NCBI GenBank assembly: GCA_011523845.1
Contig: WTFV01000199.1
Coordinates: forward strand, 56,990-120,989
DNA: 64,000 nucleotides
From: Acidobacteriota bacterium
GTDB lineage: Bacteria > Acidobacteriota > Vicinamibacteria > Vicinamibacterales > UBA8438
Direction of reading: 5' to 3'
Position 1 is the stretch's first letter. Each line of letters opens with the position of its first letter. The notes under the pieces were generated by a model. The model was not told the origin of the DNA, ran no database searches, and saw only the letters and a program-made list of their open reading frames with translations. Of the stretch, positions 45,583-52,698 are shown in pieces. The translations under genes and the position numbers were made by a program.

Positions 45583-46377
45583 TCACGCGCGCGCCGGTCT
45601 ATCGGTCGGACCCGCCTGCGCAAGCGCCCACGTCTGCAGGAACGACAGCCGGCCGCCGCGCTCGCGCGGCCGCATCCCGGTGGGCGGTCCGCCATCGAGC
45701 TCGCGCTCCAGCGCCTGGACGATCGTCCGCCGATTGGAATCCGGCGTGCGTGTGAGGTCGAGCCACGGGTCCAGGGCGAGCTCGACGTCGCGCGCGGACC
45801 AGTCGGCGACCGGCCGCCCCGCGGCGTCCATGAGGCTTCGGAGTTCACGGGCGGTGACGGCCCGCGTGTGTGACGGATCGCGCATCCGTTCGAACGTGTT
45901 GTACCGTACGGCGAGGTCCGCATCGTCCGGGGAGAGCAGATCCACGATGGCCAGGGTGCCCGAGGCCCGCACGACGCGCGCCATTTCAGCGACCTTCGCC
46001 GCGGGATCGGCGAAGTGGTGGAGCCCAAGACGGCACAGGACGAGATCGAACTGCCCGTCCGCGAACGGCAGACGGCCGGCATCCGCCTGCACCGGCTGCA
46101 GGTTGTCCAGTCCTCCCCGTGCGGCCTCGGCGCGCAACTCTTGCAGCATCGCTGTCGTGACGTCGACAGCCGCGACGGACCGGACGTGCGGAGCCGCCGC
46201 GCGGCTCAGGTGACCGGTGCCGGCGGCGACGTCGAGCGCACGGGTCTCCGGCCCGAGCGGCAGCGATTGGACCACCCAGCGCAGGAGCTCCTCCCGGCCG
46301 AGTGAGAGACCGGGATCCCCGAAACCCGGCGCCTGCCGGGTGAACGCCGACTGCACACGGTCGATCTGGCTCGTCAC
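45583..46377 (-). CDS. Class I SAM-dependent methyltransferase (UbiE-like)
   Basis: A 264-residue methyltransferase with motif I ALDVAAGTGHLSRAAAP, the acidic strand SVAAVDVTTAMLQEL, motif II ADAGRLPFADGQFDLVLCRL and GLHHFADPAAKVAEMARVVR. It most resembles UbiE/COQ5-type small-molecule methyltransferases. The substrate is not predictable. About 200 bp without a gene separate it from the PQQ dehydrogenase. Confidence 0.87.
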   Translation of the reverse strand: MTSQIDRVQSAFTRQAPGFGDPGLSLGREELLRWVVQSLPLGPETRALDVAAGTGHLSRAAAPHVRSVAAVDVTTAMLQELRAEAARGGLDNLQPVQADAGRLPFADGQFDLVLCRLGLHHFADPAAKVAEMARVVRASGTLAIVDLLSPDDADLAVRYNTFERMRDPSHTRAVTARELRSLMDAAGRPVADWSARDVELALDPWLDLTRTPDSNRRTIVQALERELDGGPPTGMRPRERGGRLSFLQTWALAQAGPTDRPARA

Positions 46378-46389
46378 GGCTCTTCGACG

Positions 46390-46770
46390 CTACCATGATC
46401 CGGTCGCCGCCGCGATGGCACGGCGGATATCCGGAAGCTCGCCGAAGAACGCCTGCATGCGACGCCCCATCTCCTCGGCCGAACCGCCCGCCATGGCGAC
46501 TTCCCGACTGCGCTCCCTCCACGCCAGTTCGGCGTCCCGGTACTCCTGGACCACCGCCCAGTCGGGACTCACGTCGCCGGGCAGGGGCGAGGGCGGTTGC
46601 GTCAGGAACCCCGTTGCGTACTCCGGGGTCGATGGCTCGCCGCCCGGTACGGACCGCGCCGCGTCCTGCTGGGCCGCGATCAGCAACACCAGCAGCACCG
46701 TCGCGAAGCCCGCCACAGCCGCCAGCTCAAGAAGGAAACGCCGTGCGCCGCTCGGAGTCCTTCCCTGCAT
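46390..46770 (-). CDS. Small membrane-anchored hypothetical protein
   Basis: A 126-residue protein with one N-terminal transmembrane helix (AAVAGFATVLLVLLIAAQQ) after a basic stretch, a Pro-rich linker and a charged helical C-terminal domain (YRDAELAWRERSREVAMAGG). No family was recognised. It ends 12 bp upstream of the methyltransferase gene on the same strand and may be co-transcribed with it. Confidence 0.55.
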   Translation of the reverse strand: MQGRTPSGARRFLLELAAVAGFATVLLVLLIAAQQDAARSVPGGEPSTPEYATGFLTQPPSPLPGDVSPDWAVVQEYRDAELAWRERSREVAMAGGSAEEMGRRMQAFFGELPDIRRAIAAATGSW

Positions 46771-46879
46771 GCTGCCCTCCGGGGAAGATGGTTGCTCCAG
46801 ACACTCCTTCCATCGTAGAACACCGGTGCCATGACCGCATCATCCTTGAGTCGCCTGTTGCGTGAACGGATCGTCTGCT

Positions 46880-46975
46880 GCACGTGATGTGGCCGGCCGC
46901 CTCAAGGACGTGATCATTCGCGGCGGGGAGAATCTGTTGCCGGCGTTGATCGAGGGTGCGCTCGCCCGGCATCTG
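46880..46975 (+). pseudogene. Relic of an AMP-binding acyl-CoA synthetase C-terminus
   Basis: The plus strand encodes DVAGRLKDVIIRGGENLLPA followed by LIEGALARHLSG. This is the A8 hinge motif (GRxKDxIIRGGENxxPxEIE) of acyl-CoA synthetases, with EIE changed to LIE. The catalytic lysine region and the whole N-terminal domain are absent, so only about 30 codons survive. Confidence 0.7.
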
Positions 46976-47066
46976 TCCGGACAGCATGGTCGCTTCCAAT
47001 CCGACCAGGCTCGCTTGTCGTGACCGTTACCGGGTGGTAGAGTCGCCCTCGCCATATAGTCCAGAC

Positions 47067-47903
47067 ATGCTCGCGCTCGACAACGCGACCCGGCTCATGA
47101 AACGGCTGCGAATCACTTGGACGCAAGTGAGCCTCGATGAAGTTGCATGCGCGTTCGGGCGCTGCCCCTTTTGTGGACCGAGTGCGTTCGTACGCCTGTA
47201 CGCCGATTCAGTCGGCGTGCGCTGCATCCGTTGCTTTGCTACGGCGGTGCACATGTCGCTCGGATTCGCGCTGCGCAGCCATGTGCCGAATCTGGACGCC
47301 TGCAGCGTGTGCGAACTGTCGGCGCGCGGACCACTGGCGGCGCACCTGGCTCGTCACGCGCGAAGCGTTGCATTGTCGGAGTATTTCACGGACATATCGC
47401 TCGGGGCGGTGCGCGGCGGCGTGCGCTGCGAGGACGTGCAGCACTTGACCTACGCCGACGCGAGTTTCGATGTTGTCACGCATACCGAAGTGCTGGAGCA
47501 CGTGCCCGATGACCGGCGCGCGCTCGCCGAGTTGCGCCGCGTGTTGCGAGCCGATGGAATCATGCTGTTTACCGTGCCGTTGCACGGCCGGGTGCGAACA
47601 TTGGAGCGTGCGCGCCCATGCGCTGGCAGCATTGTCCACCTGCAGCCGCCGGCGTATCATCGCGACCCGCTGCGCGGCGGGGCCGGCATCCTTGCCTTCC
47701 GCGACTACGGCGTCGACATCGTCGAACGTCTATTGGCGGCGGGATTCACGCGCGCGTGGGTCGAGTCGCCGCCCAAGGTTGCTTGGGATCATGGTCGCAA
47801 CGTCGTCATCGCGCGTTGCTCCGACACGACAGGTTGGCGGGGGCACCGGCAGGTTGGCCGGCACGCAGGACGTGGCGTTCCGGTAGGTCTGCCGGGCGGC
47901 TAG
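47067..47903 (+). CDS. SAM-dependent methyltransferase with N-terminal zinc-ribbon-like part
   Basis: A 278-residue protein. The N-terminus contains two cysteine pairs (FGRCPFCGPSAF and VRCIRCFATAVH) that may bind zinc, then LDACSVCELSARGPL. The methyltransferase part has VALSEYFTDISLG, the motif ADASFDVVTHTEVLEHVPDD and LRRVLRADGIMLFTVPLHGR, so motif I is degenerate. It resembles methyltransferases from polysaccharide gene sets, but nothing nearby supports a pathway. The start is the ATG at 47067, which begins directly before the recognisable sequence. Base composition is lower in GC than the neighbours. Confidence 0.72.
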   Translation: MLALDNATRLMKRLRITWTQVSLDEVACAFGRCPFCGPSAFVRLYADSVGVRCIRCFATAVHMSLGFALRSHVPNLDACSVCELSARGPLAAHLARHARSVALSEYFTDISLGAVRGGVRCEDVQHLTYADASFDVVTHTEVLEHVPDDRRALAELRRVLRADGIMLFTVPLHGRVRTLERARPCAGSIVHLQPPAYHRDPLRGGAGILAFRDYGVDIVERLLAAGFTRAWVESPPKVAWDHGRNVVIARCSDTTGWRGHRQVGRHAGRGVPVGLPGG

Positions 47904-48121
47904 CTTTCGCTTTGTATCATGCGCTTGGCGACCTGCCCGAACCAGAACTCACCCACAGATTCTGCTGACGAGGCCGACGTCGATTGCGTGCGCCGCGTGT
48001 CCTATGATGCAACGGCCTGTGGAGGGGACGCGGTAAAGGTGCTCGACGGACCAAACGGCGTCATTGCGATACGCTACGAGCGTTTCGACGGCACCGACGT
48101 AGCCGGCGCGCTGCGGCTGTG

Positions 48122-48149
48122 GTGACGCAGAAGAGAGAAAGGCTATAAT
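48122..48149 (+). promoter_or_regulatory. Probable promoter of the VapBC-type pair
   Basis: A consensus -10 box TATAAT at 48144-48149 is preceded after 16 bp by GTGACG at 48122-48127 (4 of 6 bases of the -35 consensus). It lies 37 bp upstream of the antitoxin ATG. The 283 bp between 47904 and 48186 otherwise hold only a short, unconvincing open frame. Confidence 0.55.
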
Positions 48150-48186
48150 GCCTTACGTTGACCTCGCTCCCCAACGGAGACCAGCG

Positions 48187-48438
48187 ATGCCCATCACGTT
48201 GACGGTGACGGCCAAGGGCCAGATCACCTTGCGCAAGGAAGTGCTCGAACATCTCGGCGTGCGACCCGGCGACAGGGTCGATGTCGATCTGCTGAAGGAC
48301 GGACGGTTGCGGGTCAGGGCGAAACCCGGCAAGCCGGTGACGACCATCTTCGGCATGCTCGCGAGACCGGAAACGCCGCGGCGCTCCATCGAAGACCTGA
48401 ACGAGGCCGCGGCCGCAGGGTGGGCGGGAGAAGAGTGA
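48187..48438 (+). CDS. AbrB/SpoVT-type antitoxin (VapB-like)
   Basis: An 83-residue AbrB-fold protein. The swapped-hairpin domain LTVTAKGQITLRKEVLEHLG followed by VRPGDRVDVDLLKDGRLRVR is unmistakable, and the C-terminal tail (RRSIEDLNEAAAAGWAGEE) would bind the toxin. The start is the ATG at 48187 with GGAGA upstream. An earlier ATG at 48148 lies inside the -10 box and is rejected. The stop overlaps the toxin GTG. Confidence 0.9.
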   Translation: MPITLTVTAKGQITLRKEVLEHLGVRPGDRVDVDLLKDGRLRVRAKPGKPVTTIFGMLARPETPRRSIEDLNEAAAAGWAGEE

Positions 48439-48845
48439 AGATCACCGCCGACACCAACGTCCTCGTGCGCACGGTGGTGCAGGACGACGCGGAGCAGGCT
48501 GCCGTGGCCGGAGCGCTGTTGCAGCAGGCCACTGTCATCGCCGTACCGGTCCCGGTGCTCTGCGAGCTCGTCTGGGTGCTGAAGAGAACGTACGCTCACG
48601 ACGCCGACGACGTTGCGGCGGCAATCGAGGCCATAACCGAAATCGATACGGTGACCACCGACCTGCCTGCGGTCGAGGCCGGCTTGGCGGCCTTGCGGGC
48701 GGGTGGAGACTTTGCCGACGGCGTCATCGCCCACCAGGGGGAAGCGCTGGGTGGAGCCGTCTTCGCGAGTTTCGATCGCCGAGCGGTCGCCCGGTTGCGA
48801 ACCACCGGGGCCGCAGCAGCCGACCCATCGGATCTGATCGGCTGA
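48435..48845 (+). CDS. PIN-domain ribonuclease toxin (VapC-like)
   Basis: A 136-residue PIN-domain protein with the acidic residues of the active site: ITADTNVLVRTVVQDD (first Asp), VLCELVWVLKRTY (Glu), and DFADGVIAHQGEALGGAVFA followed by SFDRRAV (later Asp pair). It is predicted to cleave RNA when freed from the AbrB-type antitoxin. The GTG start overlaps the antitoxin stop (GTGA). Confidence 0.9.
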   Translation: MKITADTNVLVRTVVQDDAEQAAVAGALLQQATVIAVPVPVLCELVWVLKRTYAHDADDVAAAIEAITEIDTVTTDLPAVEAGLAALRAGGDFADGVIAHQGEALGGAVFASFDRRAVARLRTTGAAAADPSDLIG

Positions 48846-48870
48846 TGTCAGACTGCCGACCGATTCGCCG

Positions 48871-49190
48871 ATGAATCACGCAGGCCACCCGCTTCCAGAC
48901 CTCGGCGCCTGCGCGCTCTGCGGGACCGACCCGGCCCGCACGACGTGCGTCGCGACCTCGGCGACCATCGTCGATCCTCGTGATCTGCCATGTCGACCGC
49001 GACGAGCTCGACGCGCTGCTGTGGGATCCGATGCCCGGCGGATCCGGCCTGCTCGACCAACTGTGCGACCGGTTCGGGGAGGTCGTGCAGGCGGCCCGCG
49101 AGGTCGCCAGCGCCTGTCCCGGCCGGTGCGGGTTGTCCTGCATCGACTGCCTGCAGACGTTCCGCAACGCCTGGTATCGCCGCCGGCCTG
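48871..49190 (+). pseudogene. Relic of a DUF1998-containing DEAD/DEAH helicase
   Basis: Two pieces of a large helicase are joined by deletion and frame changes. The first (48880-48980) has CALCGTDPARTTCVATSATI, the helicase SAT motif next to a Cys pair. The second (48980-49185) has MPGGSGLLDQLCDRFGEVVQ followed by CPGRCGLSCIDCLQTFRNAW, the DUF1998 zinc region found in MrfA-like helicases and in DrmB-type defence proteins. Walker A, Walker B and most of the protein are missing. The rest of the 494-bp gap to 49339 shows nothing recognisable. Confidence 0.7.
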
Positions 49191-49339
49191 ACGGACGTGG
49201 CCCCCCTCACGCGTTGCCACTGCGCGTCGATCATGCGCGAAATGAGCTCCGCCACGCCGCGGGCCGCCGGTCTGCGTGCAGGTGCTCGACGCCCGGTACC
49301 CGCCGCGGAAGGCTCCGCGCCCCCGGCAGCAGACACTCG

Positions 49340-49978
49340 TCAACGCGCCGAGTACGGGGGCGGCTCGCGGTAGACGTTCTCCAGGTGCACCGCCGCCGAC
49401 GCATAGTCGGCCAGCCCCACGGTGCCCGCCGGCCCGTTGAACTCGATCGGAGCGTCCACCGACATCTTGCCCTCGCCCTGGTCCTCCGCGTCGAGGCGCA
49501 GCTCGACCACGGTGAAGGCGGCCGCCGCAGGACCCGAGCCGTCGCTCCCGGTCCACGGCCCGTTGCGATCCCACCGCCCGAGCGGGCGGTCGGTCACCAG
49601 GACGATGCGCTCCCCGCCGTCCTCGTCCTCGGTGCGGTGCGCGTACTTCAGGGCGTAGCCCAGACTGCCGCCGGTCCAGATGAAGCCGACCGTCTGCAGA
49701 TCCTGGAGCGCGCCCTCCAGGTCCTCGCCTTCACCGGCCGTCTCTCCGGGGGCGGGGGTGATGAGGGACAGGACCGCGCCGCGATCCTCCTCGGCCGTCC
49801 AGCGGAGGACGTTGATCCGCAGTTCCACGTCCTCCGAGCTCACGGCGCCGGTAGTGATGCCCCGGAAGGTCTCCAGCTCGTCGGACTGCGCACCGGCCGG
49901 CGCAGCGACGGCGACCGCCAGGAGCAGAGCGAGGACGACGACCCGATTCCGATTCACGACGGCTGCGGATGCAGACAT
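49340..49978 (-). CDS. Secreted hypothetical protein, MarR-linked
   Basis: A 212-residue protein with a signal peptide (VVLALLLAVAVAAPAGAQ, residues 13-31) and an exported domain containing FRGITTGAVSSEDVELRINV, GFIWTGGSLGYALKYAHRTE and VVELRLDAEDQGEGKMSVDA. No family was recognised, but it looks like a soluble periplasmic beta-sandwich. It diverges from the MarR gene. Its promoter (TTGACA, 17 bp, AATACT) overlaps the marR operator, so it is probably under MarR control. Confidence 0.7.
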   Translation of the reverse strand: MSASAAVVNRNRVVVLALLLAVAVAAPAGAQSDELETFRGITTGAVSSEDVELRINVLRWTAEEDRGAVLSLITPAPGETAGEGEDLEGALQDLQTVGFIWTGGSLGYALKYAHRTEDEDGGERIVLVTDRPLGRWDRNGPWTGSDGSGPAAAAFTVVELRLDAEDQGEGKMSVDAPIEFNGPAGTVGLADYASAAVHLENVYREPPPYSAR

Positions 49979-50017
49979 GACGTTACCCCTGTGAGAGAAG
50001 TGTCAACCGACCACCGG

Positions 50018-50079
50018 AGTATTCCGCCCATCTGTGTGCATGTCAAGAGTCTTGACCACAAGACAGATGGCGCTACACT
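50018..50079. promoter_or_regulatory. Divergent promoters sharing a MarR-type operator
   Basis: The perfect palindrome GTCAAGAGTCTTGAC (50042-50056) overlaps both -35 boxes. To the left, TTGACA (complement of 50041-50046), a 17-bp spacer and AATACT (complement of 50018-50023) drive the secreted-protein gene. To the right, TTGACC (50052-50057), 16 bp and TACACT (50074-50079) drive marR. This is the geometry expected for autorepression by a MarR dimer. Confidence 0.75.
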
Positions 50080-50085
50080 CCCCGT

Positions 50086-50628
50086 ATGGAGCGCGGTCCG
50101 GTGGACATCATGATCGAACGCTGGGCACGGGAGCGCCCCGATCTGGACGCGTCGTCGCTGGGGATCATCGCCCGCCTCACTCGCCTCGCGCGAGCCATCG
50201 ACGAGGACGCCGCGGCGGCGCTGCACGAGTACCACCTGACCGAGGTCGAGTTCCAGTTGCTCGCCGCCATCCGCACCGCCCCGGACTGTCGTGCCGCGCC
50301 GCGCACGCTGCTGCAGCCGCTGATGGTGACGTCGGGCGGGCTGACCAACCGCATCGACCGGCTGGAGTCGGCGGGCCTGGTCGTGCGGGCCCCCAACCCC
50401 GACGACCGGCGGGGCGTCTTCCTCGAGCTGACGCGGGAAGGACGCGAGCTGATCGACCGGGTGACCGCGGCCTATCTGCAGAACCAGGACGAATTGCTCC
50501 GGGAGGCGCTGACCGAACGCGAGCGGACACGGCTGGCCCCGCTGCTGCGCAAACTGCTCGATTCGTTGTCGGCGCGCAATACCAAGCGCCGCCCCCTCCA
50601 GCGCGCACCGGAGGACGCCGAGTCGTAG
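50086..50628 (+). CDS. MarR-family transcriptional regulator
   Basis: A 180-residue winged-helix regulator. An N-terminal dimerisation helix (SLGIIARLTRLARAIDEDAA) precedes the DNA-binding part: LTEVEFQLLAAIRTAP, the recognition region LMVTSGGLTNRIDRLESAGL and the wing VVRAPNPDDRRGVFLELTRE, followed by a C-terminal dimer helix. The start is the ATG at 50086, seven bases after the -10 box; this suggests a short or leaderless transcript, and an internal ATG nine codons in (MIERWA) is possible. It is predicted to bind the palindrome upstream of itself and the similar one upstream of moxR. Confidence 0.9.
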   Translation: MERGPVDIMIERWARERPDLDASSLGIIARLTRLARAIDEDAAAALHEYHLTEVEFQLLAAIRTAPDCRAAPRTLLQPLMVTSGGLTNRIDRLESAGLVVRAPNPDDRRGVFLELTREGRELIDRVTAAYLQNQDELLREALTERERTRLAPLLRKLLDSLSARNTKRRPLQRAPEDAES

Positions 50629-50729
50629 ACCGGTCGCCCCGTCAGATCGCCCGGTAACGCCGAGCCGCGCCCGGTACCGGCCCCGGACGCGCTGAAGGCT
50701 GCCGGCCCCGTCGGGTGCGCGCGGTACTC

Positions 50730-51899
50730 CTACGAGAGTGTCACCACGACATCCAGGGTGTCGCCGTCGCGCAGAATCGTGACGGTGACGTCGTCGCCGG
50801 GCCGGTACCTGTCGAGGACGGCGCGCAATTCTCCCTGCGACCCGATCGGCTCCCCGTCGACGGCTCGAATGACGTCGCCCACCTGTGTGACCTGCCGTCC
50901 GTCGCGAGACACCTCCGTGCCGCGCAACCCGGCGTCCGCCGCCCCGCTGCCGCGCTCGACCCCGACCACCAGCACGCCGGCGGCGCGCAGCCGACCGAGC
51001 ACGAACCGGCTCAGATAGCCGCGCCCATCCATCCGGATGCCGAGGCGGGGTGGCACGTATTCGCCGGTGTCGATGATCTGCGGCACGACCCGGCGCACGG
51101 TATTGACGGGCACGGCGAAACCGACCCCGGCCGATGCTCCCGAGGGACTGGCGATCTGGGTGTTGACGCCGATCAGGCGACCCGCACTGTCGAGAAGCGG
51201 TCCGCCGGAATTGCCCGTATTGATGGCGGCGTCGGTCTGGACCACGTCCTCGATCGGCGTGCCGTCGAGTCCCTGGATGCGGCGCCCGAGGGCCGAGACG
51301 ATGCCGGTCGTCAGCGTCGCACTCAGCCCGAAGGGGTTGCCGATGGCGTACACGCTCTGCCCGACGCGCAGTGCGGCGCTGTCGCCGACGTCGACCGGCT
51401 GCAGCTCCGCCGAGGGCGCTTCGATGCGCAGCACCGCCAGGTCGTGAGACACCGACAGCCCGACCCACTCGGCGTCGTACGTCGTCTGGTCGGCCATGAC
51501 GACCTCGATGGAGTCGGCGCCGCCGACCACGTGGGCATTGGTGATCACGTGCCCGGCGTCGTCCCAGACGAAGCCGGTGCCGGTACCCTGCGGGACCTCG
51601 CCGCCCATGGGGCGCCCGAACCAGTCGGTACGCCGAGCGAGCGTGGTGATGTAGACGACCGAGGGGCTGGTCCGTTCGAACAACTCGACCGTCGCCCGCT
51701 CGTCCGGCCGGAGATCGGCGGGGATGGGCGGCAGGGGGCGTTGCGGCTGTCCGGCGGCGGGAAGCGGCGCGGCCACCCGGTATGCGGGGGGCAGCGGCGG
51801 TGCATCGGTCGCGCAGCCGGCGACGGCGGCCATCGCCAGCGAGACGGCCAGGGAGGGGCCGCGCCTGCCGGTCCGCCTCTCGTGTCGTGCGTATCTCAT
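50730..51899 (-). CDS. HtrA/DegP-like serine protease, lipoprotein
   Basis: A 389-residue trypsin-like periplasmic protease. The N-terminus is a lipoprotein signal (LAVSLAMAAVAGCATD), so it is probably membrane-anchored by Cys 29. The catalytic triad is complete: His in HVITNAHVVGGADS, Asp in SVSHDLAVLRIEAP and Ser in AINTGNSGGPLLDS. A PDZ domain fills about 285-389 (GDVIRAVDGEPIGSQGELRA). It lies directly downstream of batE on the same strand, 25 bp away, and may be the last gene of the Bat operon. A role in envelope protein quality control follows from the family. Confidence 0.92.
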   Translation of the reverse strand: MRYARHERRTGRRGPSLAVSLAMAAVAGCATDAPPLPPAYRVAAPLPAAGQPQRPLPPIPADLRPDERATVELFERTSPSVVYITTLARRTDWFGRPMGGEVPQGTGTGFVWDDAGHVITNAHVVGGADSIEVVMADQTTYDAEWVGLSVSHDLAVLRIEAPSAELQPVDVGDSAALRVGQSVYAIGNPFGLSATLTTGIVSALGRRIQGLDGTPIEDVVQTDAAINTGNSGGPLLDSAGRLIGVNTQIASPSGASAGVGFAVPVNTVRRVVPQIIDTGEYVPPRLGIRMDGRGYLSRFVLGRLRAAGVLVVGVERGSGAADAGLRGTEVSRDGRQVTQVGDVIRAVDGEPIGSQGELRAVLDRYRPGDDVTVTILRDGDTLDVVVTLS

Positions 51900-51924
51900 G
51901 GTCCGGGTCCGTTTCTCCTGGCCG

Positions 51925-52698
51925 TCAGATGAGGGTCAACTGGCCGCTGCGCACCCAGCCCACCTTCCCGTCCTCCAGCACGATCTCGACCCACTCGTCG
52001 CTGCGCCGCTCGACCCGCACCTTCGTGCCCTCGTGCACGGTGAAGATCAGCAGTGCCGAGTCGTCCGACGGCGCGCTGTGCACAGCCGCCTCATCGGCCA
52101 TGATAACCGCCTCGTCGGGCCGGCCCAGCTCCAGCTCGCGCGCCGCAAGACTGAGACCGAAGACCAGCGTCACCATCCCGGCCGCCGCCGCCGTGCGGCG
52201 CGACCAGACCAGCAGGGAATCTCCCCGTCCCGCGACGGCCACGATCAGGGCCGTCATCGCGGTCAGCCAGGCCAGCGTCACCACCGCCAGCAGCGCGGGA
52301 CGGGACAGCAGATCGACCCACCAGCGGGCGACGCGAGAGACCCGGAATCCTGGCAGCGGCGTCACCTGGTCCACCGTCAGCGAGCGCGCCAGCTCCAGGT
52401 TCGCTCCGAGGTCGTCGTCACGCGGCATGATCCGCCGCGCCCGCTCGTAGTGGAGGATGGCCGGCCCGAGCTCGCCCAGCCGGAACCACGCATTCCCCAG
52501 GTTGTAGTGCAGCTCGCCGCTCTCGACGCCGCTCTCCAGGATCCGCCCGTACAACTCGACCGCACCCGCGTAGTCGCCTTCCTGGTAGCGCCGGTTCCCC
52601 TCGTCGAAGAACGCCTCCTGCGCCGCGAGCGGCCCGGGGCTCCAGGCGACGAGGAAAAGAACAGCCGCACGGATCCGCGCCGACCTTCCGCCGCTCAT
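51925..52698 (-). CDS. batE: BatE-like TPR protein with SH3-type C-terminus
   Basis: A 257-residue protein with a signal peptide (residues 1-26), TPR repeats at about 27-110 (FFDEGNRRYQEGDYAGAVEL, LHYNLGNAWFRLGELGPAIL), two transmembrane helices at about 135-180 and an SH3-like C-terminal domain (VHSAPSDDSALLIFTVHEGT followed by KVRVERRSDEWVEIVLEDGK). This layout is that of BatE in aerotolerance operons. Its start overlaps the batD stop by 4 bp. Confidence 0.85.
   Translation of the reverse strand: MSGGRSARIRAAVLFLVAWSPGPLAAQEAFFDEGNRRYQEGDYAGAVELYGRILESGVESGELHYNLGNAWFRLGELGPAILHYERARRIMPRDDDLGANLELARSLTVDQVTPLPGFRVSRVARWWVDLLSRPALLAVVTLAWLTAMTALIVAVAGRGDSLLVWSRRTAAAAGMVTLVFGLSLAARELELGRPDEAVIMADEAAVHSAPSDDSALLIFTVHEGTKVRVERRSDEWVEIVLEDGKVGWVRSGQLTLI

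Noticed and set aside
47919..48125. A 68-codon plus-strand open frame between the methyltransferase and VapB genes
   Set aside because: No domain and no ribosome-binding site were seen. The second half looks weakly protein-like, but this is not enough to call a gene.
48148..48186. An earlier ATG start for the AbrB-type antitoxin at 48148
   Set aside because: It lies within the TATAAT -10 box, so it would be upstream of the transcript start; the ATG at 48187 has GGAGA before it.
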